A DNA stretch of 64,000 nucleotides from Burkholderiales bacterium (GTDB taxonomy: Bacteria; Pseudomonadota; Gammaproteobacteria; Burkholderiales; Burkholderiaceae_C): the NCBI GenBank assembly GCA_016000265.1, contig JAECRL010000002.1, positions 186,001 through 250,000 on the forward strand. Direction: 5' to 3'. The position numbers and the translations under genes are program-made. Of the stretch, positions 24,182 through 34,603 are shown piece by piece (within the stretch, counting starts at the first letter, position 1; every line of letters starts with the position of its first letter). Below the pieces are notes generated by a model. The model saw only the letters and a list, made by a program, of their open reading frames with translations. It was not told where the DNA came from and did no database searches.

Positions 24182-26509
24182 ATGAACACGCAAACCACCC
24201 CGACCCACATCCTGGGCTTCCCGCGCATCGGCGCTCAGCGCGAGCTCAAGTTCGCGCTGGAGGCCTTCTGGCGCAGCGAGCGCACGCCCGCCGACTTGGG
24301 CGAGTTGCTCGATGTGGGCGCCGAGTTGCGCCGACGCCATTGGGCGCTGCAGCGCGAGGCCGGCTTGAGCGCCGTCACCGTGGGCGACTTCGCCTGGTAC
24401 GACACCACGCTGAGCCTGGCGGCCACGCTGGGGGCCTTGCCGGCGCGCTTCGGCTTCGACGCGCATCGCCTCAGCCTGAGCGAGTACTTCGAGCTGGCCC
24501 GCGGCAACGCCGAGCAGCCGGCCATGGAGATGACCAAGTGGTTCGACACCAACTACCACCAGCTGGTGCCCGAGCTCTCGCCCGACACGCCTTTTGACGG
24601 CGGCGTGAGCTGGCTGCTCGACGAGGTCGACGAGGCGCTGGCGCTCGGCCACCGCGTCAAGCCTGTGCTGTTGGGCCCGGTCAGCTTCCTGTGGTTGTCC
24701 AAGGCCCACGGCGCCCACGCCGGATTCGATCGGCTGAGCCTGCTGCCGCGTGCGGTGCAGGCGCATCGGCGTGTGCTGGAAGGCCTGCGTCGCCGCGGGG
24801 TGGAGTGGGTGCAGGTCGATGAGCCGGCCCTGTGCCTGGACCTGCCCGCCGATTGGCTGGCCGCCTTCCAGCCCGCCTACGACGAGCTCGCCGAGGGCCT
24901 GATTGACGCCAAGGGCGTGGGCACCCGCCTGCTGCTGGCGACCTACTTCGACACGGCCGCCGACCGGGCCGCGCTGGCCGCGCAATTGCCGGTGCAGGGC
25001 TTTCACATCGACCTGGTGCGGGCGCCGCAGCAGCTCGATGCCTGGCTGGCGGCGTTGCCCGAGCACGCGGTGCTGTCGCTGGGCGTGATCGACGGGCGCA
25101 ACATCTGGCGCACCGATCTGGACCGCTTGCTGCCCACGCTGCAGCGTGCGCGCCGTTTGCTGGGCAGCCGCCTCTGGCTGGCGCCGTCGTGCTCCTTGCT
25201 GCACGTGCCGGTGTCGCTGCAGCACGAGGCCCAGCTCGACCCCGAGGTCAAGGGCTGGCTGGCCTTCGCCACCGAGAAGCTCGGCGAGCTCCAGCTGCTG
25301 GCGCGGGCGCTCGACGAGGGCGAGGCCGCCGTCGACTCGGCCTGGCAGGCGCAGCGTCAGGCCCTCGCCGGGCGCCGGGCGTCGGGCCGCGTCACCCACC
25401 CGCTGGTGCAGCGGCGCCTGCAGGCGCTCACGCCCGAGATGGCCCAGCGCCACAGCCCCTTCGTGCAGCGCCAGGCGGTGCAGCGCGAGGCGCTCGGCCT
25501 GCCCGACTGGCCCACCACCACCATCGGCTCCTTCCCGCAGACGGGCTCGATCCGCCAGGCGCGCGCCGCGTGGCGCCGGGGCGAGCTGTCCGCCGTCGAT
25601 TACCTGCAGCGCATGCGCGCCGAGATCGAGGACGTCGTGCGCCGCCAGGAGGCCTGGGGCCTGGACGTGCTGGTGCACGGTGAGGCCGAGCGCAACGACA
25701 TGGTCGAGTACTTCGGCGAGCAGCTGTGGGGCTACGCCTTCACCGACAACGGCTGGGTGCAGAGCTACGGCTCGCGCTGCGTGAAGCCGCCCGTTCTGTA
25801 TGGCGACGTCTTCCGGCCCGAGCCCATGACGGTGGAGACCACGCGCTACGCGCAGTCGCTCACCGAGCGCCCCATGAAGGGCATGCTGACCGGCCCGGTC
25901 ACGATGCTGCAGTGGTCTTTCGTGCGCGACGACCAGCCGCGCGAGACCACGGCCTTGCAGCTCGCGCTGGCCATCCGCGAGGAGGTGGCCGACCTGGAGC
26001 AGGCCGGCATCCGCGTCATCCAGATCGACGAGCCCGCCTTCCGCGAGGGCCTGCCTTTGCGGCGCTCGGACTGGGCGCGCTACCTCGACTGGGCGGTGCG
26101 CGCCTTCAAGCTCTCGGCGTGCTGCGTGCGAGATGACACCCAGGTGCACACCCACATGTGCTACTCCGAGTTCAACGACATCCTGCCCGCCATCGCGGCG
26201 CTCGACGCCGACGTCATCACCATCGAGACCTCGCGCTCGGCCATGGAGCTGCTCGACGGCTTCGGGGCCTTCCACTACCCCAACGAGATCGGCCCGGGGG
26301 TGTACGACATCCACTCCCCGCGCGTGCCGTCGGTCGACGCCATGGTGCGCCTGCTGCGGCGCGCCGCCGAGGTGATCCCGCCCGATCGCCTGTGGGTCAA
26401 CCCCGACTGCGGGTTGAAGACCCGCGCCTGGCCCGAAACCGAGGCCGCGCTGGTCAACATGGTGCAGGCGGCGCGCCGTTTGCGCGAGCCGGCCGCTGAC
26501 GCTTGGTGA
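24182..26509 (+). CDS. metE: Cobalamin-independent methionine synthase
   Basis: A 775-residue MetE, which transfers the methyl group of 5-methyltetrahydropteroyltri-glutamate to homocysteine. Both barrels are present: the N-terminal part begins [20 protein letters not shown], and the catalytic C-terminal part has [13 protein letters not shown]. The zinc ligands are visible in [10 protein letters not shown] (His 658, Cys 660) and NPDCGLKTR (Cys 743). Length is normal (E. coli about 753). A perfect MetR box lies upstream, so homocysteine-dependent activation is likely. Confidence 0.96.
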   Translation: MNTQTTPTHILGFPRIGAQRELKFALEAFWRSERTPADLGELLDVGAELRRRHWALQREAGLSAVTVGDFAWYDTTLSLAATLGALPARFGFDAHRLSLSEYFELARGNAEQPAMEMTKWFDTNYHQLVPELSPDTPFDGGVSWLLDEVDEALALGHRVKPVLLGPVSFLWLSKAHGAHAGFDRLSLLPRAVQAHRRVLEGLRRRGVEWVQVDEPALCLDLPADWLAAFQPAYDELAEGLIDAKGVGTRLLLATYFDTAADRAALAAQLPVQGFHIDLVRAPQQLDAWLAALPEHAVLSLGVIDGRNIWRTDLDRLLPTLQRARRLLGSRLWLAPSCSLLHVPVSLQHEAQLDPEVKGWLAFATEKLGELQLLARALDEGEAAVDSAWQAQRQALAGRRASGRVTHPLVQRRLQALTPEMAQRHSPFVQRQAVQREALGLPDWPTTTIGSFPQTGSIRQARAAWRRGELSAVDYLQRMRAEIEDVVRRQEAWGLDVLVHGEAERNDMVEYFGEQLWGYAFTDNGWVQSYGSRCVKPPVLYGDVFRPEPMTVETTRYAQSLTERPMKGMLTGPVTMLQWSFVRDDQPRETTALQLALAIREEVADLEQAGIRVIQIDEPAFREGLPLRRSDWARYLDWAVRAFKLSACCVRDDTQVHTHMCYSEFNDILPAIAALDADVITIETSRSAMELLDGFGAFHYPNEIGPGVYDIHSPRVPSVDAMVRLLRRAAEVIPPDRLWVNPDCGLKTRAWPETEAALVNMVQAARRLREPAADAW

Positions 26510-26598
26510 CACCTGTGACGCATCGTCCATGTGGTTGACACGTGGGCGGTGCCGGGCTCCGGTACATTCGGGCGCATCGCATTCAACGCGATCCGAAC

Positions 26599-28383
26599 AT
26601 GACAAGCACACACAGGGAACCCGTGGGGGGCACCGCGTCCGCGGGGGTTGCCTCACCAGCCACATCAGCCGCTTTGGCCGCGACCCTGGCCCTGGCCGCC
26701 TGCGGCGGTGGCGGTGACTCACCCGACCCCGAAGCCGACCCGGCCGCCCGTCGCCCTGGCACCGCTCCTGGGGGCAGCGCCCCCGGAGACAGCGCCCCCA
26801 CCCCGTCCCTGAGCCTGGAAGAAGAAGCCGCGCGCTTCCTGGCTCAGGCTGGCCTGGGCCCGACCCTGGCCGAGGTGCGCGCCCTGGCCGCCACGCCCCG
26901 CAACGGCCGCGTCGACACCGGCGCCTGGCTCGACGCCCAGTTCGCCGTGCCGGCGCGCACCGCCACGGCCGCGTCCCTGCAGGACCGCACCGCCTTCCAG
27001 CTCGGCCTGGACCTGGGCCTGCTGACCGACACCGACCCCGCGCGCGACCCCTTCAACTCCGGCTACGGCATGGACAACGTGCTGTGGTTTCGCCTGCTGA
27101 CCGCGCAGGACGTGCTGCGTCAGCGCGTGGTGCTGGCCTTGTCGGAGATCTTCGTGGTCTCCCAGCGCAACATGCCCATCCCCTGGGGGCAGTTCGCCAC
27201 CCTGGCGTACTGGGACCTGCTGGAGCGCCATTGCTTTGGCACGTTCAGGCAGCTCGTCGAGGCCGTGACCCTGTCGCCGGCCATGGGCACCTACCTCAGC
27301 CTGCGCGGCAGCCAGAAGGCCGACGCCAGCGGGCGCCGCCCCGATGAAAACTTCGCGCGCGAGCTGCTGCAGCTCTTCACCATCGGCCTGGTGCGCCTGG
27401 ATGACGCCGCCCAGCCCGGCGTGGAGGAAACCTACACCTCGGCCGACGTCAGCGAGCTGGCCCGAGCGCTGACCGGCTGGGACTTCGACATGGGCGCCGA
27501 CACCCTGCGCTTCGAGCCCAGCCTCTCGCCGGCCTACACCGCGCGCCCCATGGTGGCCAGCACCGACCGACACGACAGCGACAGCAAGGCCTTCCTGGGC
27601 CTGACGCTGCCCGCCGGTGGCAGCGCCGCAGACGACCTGCGCCTCGCGCTCGACCGCATCTGCGACCACCCCAACGTGGCGCCCTTCATCGTGCGCCAGC
27701 TCATCCAGCGCCTGGTCACCAGCAACCCCGAGCCCGAGCACATCCGCCGCGCCGCCGCCGTCTTCGTCAGCACGAAGGGCGACCTCAAGGCCGTCATCCG
27801 CGCCGTGCTGACCGACCCGTTGGCGCGCGACGTGTTGTCGGGCAACGCCGCCTTGCGCCGCTGCAAGCTGCGCGAGCCCATCCTTCGCTTCATCCAGTGG
27901 GGCCGCGTGGCCGGCCTGCGCAGCACCGACGGGCGCTGGGAAGTGGGCGACCTCTCCGACAGCAACCGCCTGGGGCAGAGCCCCCTGCGCGCGCCCTCGG
28001 TGTTCAACTTCTTTCGGCCTGGCTACGTGCCCCTGAACTCGGGCCTGAGCGCCGACGGCTTCGTGGCCCCCGAGTTCCAGATCACCAACGAGTCCACCGT
28101 CATCGGCTACGTGAACTTCATGCTGCGCAACATCGATGGCGCCGCACCGCAGAACATGGTCGTGGACTACACCGACTGGCTGCCCATGGCCTCGGACGCC
28201 ACCCGCCTGGTCGACCAGCTCAACCTCGTGCTCACCGGGCGCGCGCTGGCCGCCACCACGGTGGACACCATCCGCACCGCCGTGCAAAGCCTGCCGGCTG
28301 CAACCGCCTTGCAGCGGCGCCAGCGCGTGCTGGCCGCTTTCTTCCTCATGCTCAGCTCGCCCGACCACCTGGTCCAACGCTGA
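26599..28383 (+). CDS. DUF1800-domain lipoprotein
   Basis: A 594-residue protein starting at ATG 26599. The N-terminus carries a signal segment with the lipobox LAAC followed by a glycine-rich tether, so it is probably anchored outside the inner membrane. DUF1800 hallmarks are [18 protein letters not shown] and [12 protein letters not shown]. Function is unknown for the family. It almost always pairs with a DUF1501 gene, as here, where the next gene starts just after or within its stop. A TTGACA hexamer lies 58 bases upstream, without a clear -10 partner. Confidence 0.85.
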   Translation: MTSTHREPVGGTASAGVASPATSAALAATLALAACGGGGDSPDPEADPAARRPGTAPGGSAPGDSAPTPSLSLEEEAARFLAQAGLGPTLAEVRALAATPRNGRVDTGAWLDAQFAVPARTATAASLQDRTAFQLGLDLGLLTDTDPARDPFNSGYGMDNVLWFRLLTAQDVLRQRVVLALSEIFVVSQRNMPIPWGQFATLAYWDLLERHCFGTFRQLVEAVTLSPAMGTYLSLRGSQKADASGRRPDENFARELLQLFTIGLVRLDDAAQPGVEETYTSADVSELARALTGWDFDMGADTLRFEPSLSPAYTARPMVASTDRHDSDSKAFLGLTLPAGGSAADDLRLALDRICDHPNVAPFIVRQLIQRLVTSNPEPEHIRRAAAVFVSTKGDLKAVIRAVLTDPLARDVLSGNAALRRCKLREPILRFIQWGRVAGLRSTDGRWEVGDLSDSNRLGQSPLRAPSVFNFFRPGYVPLNSGLSADGFVAPEFQITNESTVIGYVNFMLRNIDGAAPQNMVVDYTDWLPMASDATRLVDQLNLVLTGRALAATTVDTIRTAVQSLPAATALQRRQRVLAAFFLMLSSPDHLVQR

Positions 28384-28394
28384 TGGAGCCCGCG

Positions 28395-29822
28395 ATGCCC
28401 AAGCCCTCCCTCGACCGCCGCGGCTTCCTCAAGCGCGGCGGCGCGGCCTCCCTCGGCGCCCTGGCCGCGCCCTGGGCCATGAACCTCGCCGCCCTGGCCG
28501 ACGCCGCTGCAGCCGAGGCCACCGACGACTACAAGGCCGTCGTCTGCGTCTTCCTGCAAGGCGGCAACGACCATGGCAACACGCTCATCCCCGTCGACGA
28601 CGCCGGCCACGCGGTGTACGCGCGCTTGCGCGGCGGGCTGGCGCTGCCGCGCGCGCAGCTGGGCGCCTCGACCCTGCTCAGCCCCGTCACGTCCGCCGGG
28701 CTGCAGGGGCGTCAGCTGGCCCTGGCCCCCAGCCTGAGCGGCCTGCAAGGCCTCTTCAACACCGAGCGCCGCCTGGCCGCCTTGCTCAACATCGGGCCGC
28801 TGCGCCAGCCCACCACGTTGGCGCAGTTCCGCTCCCGCAGCGTGGCGCTGCCGCGCAAGCTGTTCTCGCACAACGACCAGCAGTCGGTGTGGCAGTCCTT
28901 CGAGCCCGAGGGCAGCACCGTGGGCTGGGGCGGGCGCCTGGCCGACCAGGGCCTGGCCCTCAACGCCACGGCGGCGCTGACCTGCGTGAACCTGTCGGGC
29001 AACGCCGTCTTTGGTGCCGGCGAGCGCGCGGGCCAGTTCATGGTCAACCCCCTGGGCCCGGAGCGCGTGCAGGCGCTGGACGCCGCCAGCTTCCTCGGCT
29101 CGGCGGCCTGCGTCGACGCCTTTCGCAAGCTGGTGCGCACCGACGACCCCAGCGTGCACCGCGTGGCCAAGGAGCACAGCCTCATCATGCGCCGCGCGAT
29201 GGACGTCAACGCCTTGCTGCTCGAGCAGCTCGCCGCCGTCACCTCGCCACCGGCCCGCGGGCCCACGGGCAACCCCCTGGCCGATCAGCTTCGCACCGCG
29301 GTGCGCATCATGGCGGCGCACCGGCAACTCGGTGCGGCGGGCGCGGGGGGGCTCAAGCGCCAGGTCTTCTTCGTTCAGATGGGCGGCTTCGACCTGCACG
29401 ACAACCTCCTGAGCCAGCACCCGGTGCTGCTGCAGCGCCTGGCCGACGCCCTCGTGCAGCTCGATGACGACCTGGGCCAGCTGGGCATGCGCAAGCAGGT
29501 CACGGCCTTCACCGCCAGCGACTTCGGGCGCACGCTCAGCTCCAACGGCGACGGCTCCGACCACGGCTGGGGCGGCCACCATTTCGTGCTGGGCGGGGCG
29601 GTGCAGGGCGGCCGGTTCTTCGGCACCTGGCCCGATGTCACCGACTTCGACGCGGGCGAGCACAACATCGGCCAGGGGCGCCTGTTGCCCACGCTGGCGG
29701 TGGACCACCTCAGCGACGCCCTGGCGCGCTGGATGGGCGTGACCGACCCGCAGGCCCTGGCGGCGCTGGCGCCCAACCTGCGCAATTTCCCCGGCGCCTC
29801 GCCGCTGGCCGGGCTGTTCTGA
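28395..29822 (+). CDS. DUF1501-domain protein with Tat signal
   Basis: A 475-residue protein with a twin-arginine signal (LDRRGFLKRGGAASL), so it is probably exported folded. The body has VCVFLQGGNDHGNTLIP, QMGGFDLHDN and the late motifs TASDFGRTLSSNGDGSDHGW and GGHHFVLGG, typical of DUF1501, a sulfatase/alkaline-phosphatase-fold family of unknown substrate. I prefer the ATG at 28395 because GGAG lies six bases before it; an ATG at 28383 overlapping the previous stop is the alternative. It pairs with the DUF1800 gene upstream. Confidence 0.85.
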   Translation: MPKPSLDRRGFLKRGGAASLGALAAPWAMNLAALADAAAAEATDDYKAVVCVFLQGGNDHGNTLIPVDDAGHAVYARLRGGLALPRAQLGASTLLSPVTSAGLQGRQLALAPSLSGLQGLFNTERRLAALLNIGPLRQPTTLAQFRSRSVALPRKLFSHNDQQSVWQSFEPEGSTVGWGGRLADQGLALNATAALTCVNLSGNAVFGAGERAGQFMVNPLGPERVQALDAASFLGSAACVDAFRKLVRTDDPSVHRVAKEHSLIMRRAMDVNALLLEQLAAVTSPPARGPTGNPLADQLRTAVRIMAAHRQLGAAGAGGLKRQVFFVQMGGFDLHDNLLSQHPVLLQRLADALVQLDDDLGQLGMRKQVTAFTASDFGRTLSSNGDGSDHGWGGHHFVLGGAVQGGRFFGTWPDVTDFDAGEHNIGQGRLLPTLAVDHLSDALARWMGVTDPQALAALAPNLRNFPGASPLAGLF

Positions 29823-29825
29823 CGG

Positions 29826-29847
29826 GGTAGCGGCGGCATCCGCTACC
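29826..29847 (+). terminator. Hairpin after the DUF1800/DUF1501 pair
   Basis: GGTAGCGG and CCGCTACC form a perfect eight-base-pair stem with a six-base loop, starting four bases after the stop codon. There is no T-run, so it is either a weak terminator or an mRNA-protecting hairpin. Confidence 0.4.
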
Positions 29848-29884
29848 ATCCGACCTCCTTCAGCCCGCCCGATGAGGCCCCGAC

Positions 29885-30388
29885 ATGAGCCAGACCGCCG
29901 CCAAGCCCAACCAACTCGCCCGCACCGTGGCCAAGCTCAAGGGCCTGCCGCTGGTGGGCAACTGGGCGACCAGCTTCGCGCTGGGCCGCGTGGTGCCGCT
30001 GGTGGGCACGGCCGGCTTGCGCTACGAAGACATCACGCCCGAGCGCGTGGTGGTTCGCATCCGCAACCAGCGCAAGGTGCAGAACCACATCCAGGGCGTG
30101 CACGCCGCGGCCATGGCCTTGCTGGCCGAGACGGCCACGGGCTTTTGCGTGGGCATGAACGTGCCCGACGACAAGCTGCCGCTGATCAAGACGATGAAGA
30201 TCGACTACGTGCGCCGCTCGCAAGGCGACATGGTGGCCGTCGCCCAGTTGCGCCCCGAGCAGATCCAGCAGATCCGCTCGCAGGACAAGGGCGAAGTCAC
30301 GGTGCCGGTCACCATCACCGACGAGTCCGGCGAGTCGCCCATCCAGGCCGAGATGGTCTGGGCCTGGGTGCCCAAGAAGCGCGGCTGA
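29885..30388 (+). CDS. DUF4442/hotdog-fold putative thioesterase
   Basis: A 167-residue cytoplasmic protein without signal or membrane segment. The central stretch VQNHIQGVHAAAMALLAETATG matches the long helix of hotdog-fold proteins, with the N/H-x-x-G-V pattern used by DUF4442 and PaaI-like thioesterases. Sheet strands follow (MKIDYVRRSQGDMVAVAQL). Such proteins usually hydrolyse acyl-CoA, but the substrate is unknown. It appears to be a single-gene unit between a hairpin and the convergent bioB. Confidence 0.75.
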   Translation: MSQTAAKPNQLARTVAKLKGLPLVGNWATSFALGRVVPLVGTAGLRYEDITPERVVVRIRNQRKVQNHIQGVHAAAMALLAETATGFCVGMNVPDDKLPLIKTMKIDYVRRSQGDMVAVAQLRPEQIQQIRSQDKGEVTVPVTITDESGESPIQAEMVWAWVPKKRG

Positions 30389-30444
30389 TGGTCAGGCGGC
30401 CGGTGACCACGCGGCCGACGGCCCCCTGAACGAATGGGTCGACG

Positions 30445-31554
30445 TCAGCCCGCGTTCACGCGCGCCGTCACGGCCTTGCCGCTCTGCAGGCCCAGTTTGG
30501 CCATCAGGGCCTGGTCTTTCTCGAACTCGGGGTTGCCGGTGGTCAGCAGCTTGTCGCCGTAGAAGATGGAGTTGGCGCCGGCCAGGAAGCACATCGCTTG
30601 CACGGCCTCGCTCATGGCCTGGCGACCGGCGGACAGGCGCACGCGGGCCGTGGGCATGGTGATGCGGGCCACGGCGATGGTGCGCACGAATTCCAGCGGG
30701 TCGAGCTGCGGGACATCCTCCAAGGTGCTGGCCAGCGGCGTGCCGGGCACGCGCACCAGGTCGTTGATGGGCACGGACTCGGGGAAGGTGGGCAGGTTGG
30801 CCAGCTGGGCGATGAGGCCGGCGCGGCCTTCGCGCGTTTCGCCCATGCCCACGATGCCACCGCTGCAGACCTTCAGGTTGGCCTTGCGCACGTGTTCGAG
30901 CGTGTGCAGGCGGTCTTCCAGGTCACGCGTGGTGATGATGTCGCCGTACAGCTCGGGCGCGGTGTCGAGGTTGTGGTTGTAGTAGTCCAGGCCGGCGTCT
31001 TTCAAGGCCGTGGCCTGGGTGTCGGTCAGCATGCCCAGGGTGCAGCAGGCTTCCAGGCCTTCTTGCTTGATGACGCCGATGAGCTCGGCGACTTTCTCGA
31101 TGTCGCGGTCCTTCGGGGCGCGCCAGGCGGCGCCCATGCAGAAGCGGCTGGCGCCGGCGTCGCGCGCGGCGACCACGGCCTCGCGCACTTCCTCGGGCGA
31201 CATCAGCTTGCTGGCTTCCACGCCGGTGTCGTAGGACGCCGATTGCGGGCAGTAGCCGCAGTCCTCGGGGCAGCCGCCGGTTTTCACGGACAGCAGCGTG
31301 GCGTGCTCGATCTCGTTGGCGTTCCAGTGCTGGCGGTGCACCTGCTGGGCCTGCCACAGCAGGTCGTTGAAGGGCAGGTTGAAGAGTTCCAGGACCTTCG
31401 CGCGCGGCCAGCGGCCGTTGTCGAAGTTGGGGTCGGTGCAGTCACCGCCGCAGCCGTGGGCGTTCAGCACGGGCTTTTTGGGCACGAGCTGGATCGGGCG
31501 CTCGGTGGTGGCCGGGGCGCTGGTGGGCTGGGTGGAGGTCGAGCAGGAAGACAT
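30445..31554 (-). CDS. bioB: Biotin synthase
   Basis: A 369-residue radical-SAM enzyme that inserts sulfur into dethiobiotin. I start it at ATG 31554 ([10 protein letters not shown]); the upstream frame begins at a non-ATG codon. The 4Fe-4S/SAM motif [13 protein letters not shown] gives Cys 95, 99 and 102. The 2Fe-2S cluster region is seen in [11 protein letters not shown] and [10 protein letters not shown]. It is slightly longer than E. coli BioB (346) owing to a Ser/Thr-rich N-terminus with [10 protein letters not shown]. No other bio genes are adjacent. Confidence 0.95.
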   Translation of the reverse strand: MSSCSTSTQPTSAPATTERPIQLVPKKPVLNAHGCGGDCTDPNFDNGRWPRAKVLELFNLPFNDLLWQAQQVHRQHWNANEIEHATLLSVKTGGCPEDCGYCPQSASYDTGVEASKLMSPEEVREAVVAARDAGASRFCMGAAWRAPKDRDIEKVAELIGVIKQEGLEACCTLGMLTDTQATALKDAGLDYYNHNLDTAPELYGDIITTRDLEDRLHTLEHVRKANLKVCSGGIVGMGETREGRAGLIAQLANLPTFPESVPINDLVRVPGTPLASTLEDVPQLDPLEFVRTIAVARITMPTARVRLSAGRQAMSEAVQAMCFLAGANSIFYGDKLLTTGNPEFEKDQALMAKLGLQSGKAVTARVNAG

Positions 31555-31720
31555 GGGCGTTCGGCGCTGGGTGAGCGCGAAGGGCAGCAAAACCAATTGC
31601 GCAGTTTAGTCCTTCTGCCTGGGTGACCGTGTTGACGACGAACGCATCCGGCTGACGTTTGGTGCCCTTTGCGTCAGCCGAGTCGGCCAGCTCGGTGCGC
31701 GGCTGGGCTAAGCTCGCCCC

Positions 31721-32191
31721 ATGCGCTTTGAACACCTCATCGAGATCAACTCCCCCCGCGTCAACCTGCAAACCGTGGTGCCCCCGTTCACGCGGGCGCA
31801 GTTGTGGCGCGGGCTGTTGATTCGGGTGCACTCGCCGGAGCGCTTCCCGATGGGGCCCGATCGCTGCGAGTGCCTGGAGGTGGAGCCGGGCGTCTTCAAG
31901 CGGACCTTGCACTTCGGCCAGCACGTCATGCGCGACGAGGTGCAGGCCGAGCACGAGGCCCGCCTGGTGTTCACGCCCGAGTCGCACGGGGACACCGCGC
32001 CCATCCGCTTGACGCTGAGCATCGAGGAGCCGCAGGCCGCTCAGACGGTGCTGCGCTTCGTCTACGAGGCGCTGGGTGAGCAGACCGCCGAGGAGTCGTA
32101 CTACAACGACTACCGCCACAGCGCCTGGTTGCACCATGACCGAGACATGGTGCGCACCTTGCGCCAGTGGCTGGTGGAAGACGGGCTGTGA
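31721..32191 (+). CDS. SRPBCC/DUF1857-family protein
   Basis: A 156-residue protein beginning MRFEHLIEINSP. It resembles DUF1857 (AtaL-like) members of the START/SRPBCC lipid- or polyketide-binding fold: a starting beta strand, the RAQLWRGLLIRVHSPERF helix, and a long C-terminal helix with HDRDMVRTLRQWL. No signal peptide. Function is unknown. It is divergent from bioB and followed by a cytochrome b561-type gene after 125 bases. Confidence 0.7.
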   Translation: MRFEHLIEINSPRVNLQTVVPPFTRAQLWRGLLIRVHSPERFPMGPDRCECLEVEPGVFKRTLHFGQHVMRDEVQAEHEARLVFTPESHGDTAPIRLTLSIEEPQAAQTVLRFVYEALGEQTAEESYYNDYRHSAWLHHDRDMVRTLRQWLVEDGL

Positions 32192-32316
32192 GCCCGGGCT
32201 GAAGCGGGGGGGCGCGCCCCCGGCCTCCTTCAGGCCCCCTTCAGCGACGCGGCGCAACCTCTCGGTGGTGGGAGCGGAATCGGTCCGTTTCCCCTACTTT
32301 GACCTGGAGGTGTGGC

Positions 32317-33066
32317 ATGCAAGATGCCCTGGCCCCGCAGTCCCCCCGTTGTGTTGCCACCCGCCGCGTGCTGGACGCACCCGTTCGAGCGGCCCATGCC
32401 TTGCTCGCCGTGGGTTTCCTGGGCGCCTGGCTGACCTCCGAGCTCAAGGGCTTTCAGCCCGTGCACATGGCCTTTGGCTACACCGCGGCGGCGGCCCTGG
32501 TCTTTCGCTTGATTTGGGCGGGGTTCGGTCCGCGCTCGGCTTCGCTGTCGAGCTGGTGGCGCGCCGCCCGAGGCTGGCCGCAGTGGTGGCGAGCGGCGCG
32601 CGAGGGGCAGCCCCGCCTCGCGGCCTTGTCGACCCTGGGCCTGGCGTCCACCGTGGTGGCCCTGCTGATCGGGGTGGCTCTGGCCACGGGCAGTGGCGCG
32701 ACGATGCATCAGCTGGGAGAGCACCATGCGTGGGGTCACGCCCTGGAGGAGGTGCACGAGGCGTTGGGCAACGCCCTGCTGCTGGTCGTGCTGATGCACC
32801 TGGCGCTCATCGGGGTGCTCAGCGTCATGCGCGGTCGCAACATGGCCTGGACCATGGTGACGGGTCGCGCCCCCGGCCACGGACCCGACCGCATCCAGCG
32901 CCCGCATGTCACCCTGGCTGCCCTGTTGTGCGTGGCCGTGGTGGCGGGCTGGTTGTGGGCGGCGCCCTTTGAGAGGGTGGGTGAGCGGCTGGGCTCAGGC
33001 CCCCTCACCCACAGCGATCACGCCGACGGTGGCGATGACAACGAAGCGGGCGATGACGACGATTGA
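32317..33066 (+). CDS. Cytochrome b561-type diheme membrane protein
   Basis: A 249-residue protein with four membrane segments, starting at ATG 32317 with GGAGG six bases upstream. Histidines suited to heme binding are in RAAHALLAVGFLGAW, VHMAFGYTAAAA, GHALEEVHEALGNALLL and VLMHLALIGV. This is the architecture of b-type cytochrome subunits that pass electrons between quinone and a partner such as a hydrogenase or c-type cytochrome. No partner gene lies nearby. The C-terminus ends with a very acidic His/Asp tail (HSDHADGGDD), and the last 49 bases overlap the convergent sensor kinase gene. Confidence 0.82.
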   Translation: MQDALAPQSPRCVATRRVLDAPVRAAHALLAVGFLGAWLTSELKGFQPVHMAFGYTAAAALVFRLIWAGFGPRSASLSSWWRAARGWPQWWRAAREGQPRLAALSTLGLASTVVALLIGVALATGSGATMHQLGEHHAWGHALEEVHEALGNALLLVVLMHLALIGVLSVMRGRNMAWTMVTGRAPGHGPDRIQRPHVTLAALLCVAVVAGWLWAAPFERVGERLGSGPLTHSDHADGGDDNEAGDDDD

Positions 33067-34526
33067 GCCGGCGCCCGTGGCAAGCCCACGCTGAAGCAGC
33101 TGCCTTCGCCAGGCTGGCTTTGCACCCAGACCTGGCCGCCCATGTGGTGGAGCAACTGGCGCACGATGTAGAGGCCCAGCCCGGTGCCTTCGACCTCGGC
33201 GGCCTGTCGACCGACCCGCTTGAAGGCCTGGAACAGCTCGGCCTGTTCTCCGGCGCTCAGGCCCGCGCCGCTGTCGCGGATCGATGCCACCACGCGGTCG
33301 CCTTCCAGCCGGGCGCTCAGGGTGATGGTGCCGCCTTCGCGGTTGTACTTGCAGGCGTTGCTCAGCAGGTTGGTGAACACCTGCTGCAGGCGCTGGGGGT
33401 CGGCCTGGGCGATCAGGGGTTCGCTGGGCAGCTGGTCGTCGATGTGCAACCGGCGCGCCTGGCGCACGCCGTCCACCAGGGGCAGGCAGTCGCGCAGGAC
33501 GCTTTGCAGCACCACGGCTTGCGGGCGCATGCGCAGCTCACCCGATTCGACCTTGCTGAGGTCCATCACCTCCTCGACGAGGGCCAGCAGCTGCTGCCCG
33601 GCGCGCAGGATCCAGTGCACCTGCTGCTTTTGCGTGCTCGACAGGCCCTGGCCGCCGTGCTCCATGGACAGCAGCTGGGCAAAACCCAGGATGGCGTTGA
33701 GCGGGGTGCGCAGCTCGTGGCTGAGGCGCGAGAGGAAGGCGCGTTGCGAGTCGGCGACCTGGTGTGCGGCGTCGCGCTGGATGGCCAGCTGCGCCCGCGT
33801 CTGCTCGGCCACCTCGTGTGCGTGCTGGCGCATCAGCAGGCGCCGCATCAGCATCAGGTAGACCCCGGAGATCAGCGCCACGACGCTCACCATGCCGAGC
33901 TGCAGCAGCCACTCGGCCTGGCGGGCTGCGCGGTTGAGGCTGGCGATGAAGCGCTTTTCTTCTTCCAGCAGCGCGGTGTTGAGGGTGTGGATGCGGCTGG
34001 TGGCGCGCTCCCGATCGGCCAGCGATTCGGGGCTGAGCGCCAGCGCCTGGAGGTGCCGCGCTTGCTCGCGCAGCTGCGTCAGCAAGCCGTCGCCGCGCAC
34101 CCAGGCGCTGCGCGACTCCTCGAACAACCACGACTCGCCGAAGCAAAGCAGCAGCACCAGCATGGCGTCGACGTCCGAGGGGTGGCTGCCCCCGGCGATG
34201 AAGCCCTCTTTGGCCCGGGCCCAGTCCATGGGGCTGTTCTGGATCGCCAGGCGGGCCTGACGGTCCCCGTCGGGCACGACGAGGGCGGCGTGGAAGGCGG
34301 TGAGTTCGGTCTCGATGCCGGATTCGGCGTAGTTCAGCAGGTGCTGCACGGCGGTGGCCCGGGCTTTGGACCACAGGCTTTCACCGCCGACGTAGGCGCG
34401 CACGGCCCCCAGCATCTGCATGCTGCCCAGGGCGAGCAGGCACAGGATGACGAACACCGCGACGGGCAAGCCCACCACCGACAGGGTCGATGGGCGCTTC
34501 AGGGTAGGGGAGGCTGGATCGGTCAT
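33018..34526 (-). CDS. Membrane sensor histidine kinase (orphan)
   Basis: A 502-residue kinase. Two membrane segments (about 15-37 and 207-228) bracket a ~170-residue periplasmic helical sensor region. A coiled linker leads to the HisKA motif SRLSHELRTPLNAIL (phospho-accepting His 270). The HATPase domain has the N-box TNLLSNACKYN, G1 DSGAGLSAGE and G2 EGTGLGLYIVRQL. No PAS or receiver domain is visible, and no response regulator gene is adjacent, so its partner lies elsewhere. The C-terminus is a low-complexity Ser/Pro tail that overlaps the convergent cytochrome gene. Confidence 0.9.
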   Translation of the reverse strand: MTDPASPTLKRPSTLSVVGLPVAVFVILCLLALGSMQMLGAVRAYVGGESLWSKARATAVQHLLNYAESGIETELTAFHAALVVPDGDRQARLAIQNSPMDWARAKEGFIAGGSHPSDVDAMLVLLLCFGESWLFEESRSAWVRGDGLLTQLREQARHLQALALSPESLADRERATSRIHTLNTALLEEEKRFIASLNRAARQAEWLLQLGMVSVVALISGVYLMLMRRLLMRQHAHEVAEQTRAQLAIQRDAAHQVADSQRAFLSRLSHELRTPLNAILGFAQLLSMEHGGQGLSSTQKQQVHWILRAGQQLLALVEEVMDLSKVESGELRMRPQAVVLQSVLRDCLPLVDGVRQARRLHIDDQLPSEPLIAQADPQRLQQVFTNLLSNACKYNREGGTITLSARLEGDRVVASIRDSGAGLSAGEQAELFQAFKRVGRQAAEVEGTGLGLYIVRQLLHHMGGQVWVQSQPGEGSCFSVGLPRAPAQSSSSPASLSSPPSA

Positions 34527-34603
34527 GGCGGGCAGGTCCGAATCGATCCAGCATGACGCACAGCCTTCCCTGCGTCATTGGGGGTTACCGGGGGCTGGTG
34601 TGA

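Noticed and set aside
26535..26568. Sigma-70 promoter TTGACA with TACATT before the DUF1800 gene
   Set aside because: The spacing between hexamers is about 23 bases, too long for a convincing promoter.
24170..26722. 850-codon minus-strand open frame opposite metE
   Set aside because: MetE on the plus strand has all catalytic motifs; the antisense product is compositionally biased and unrecognisable.
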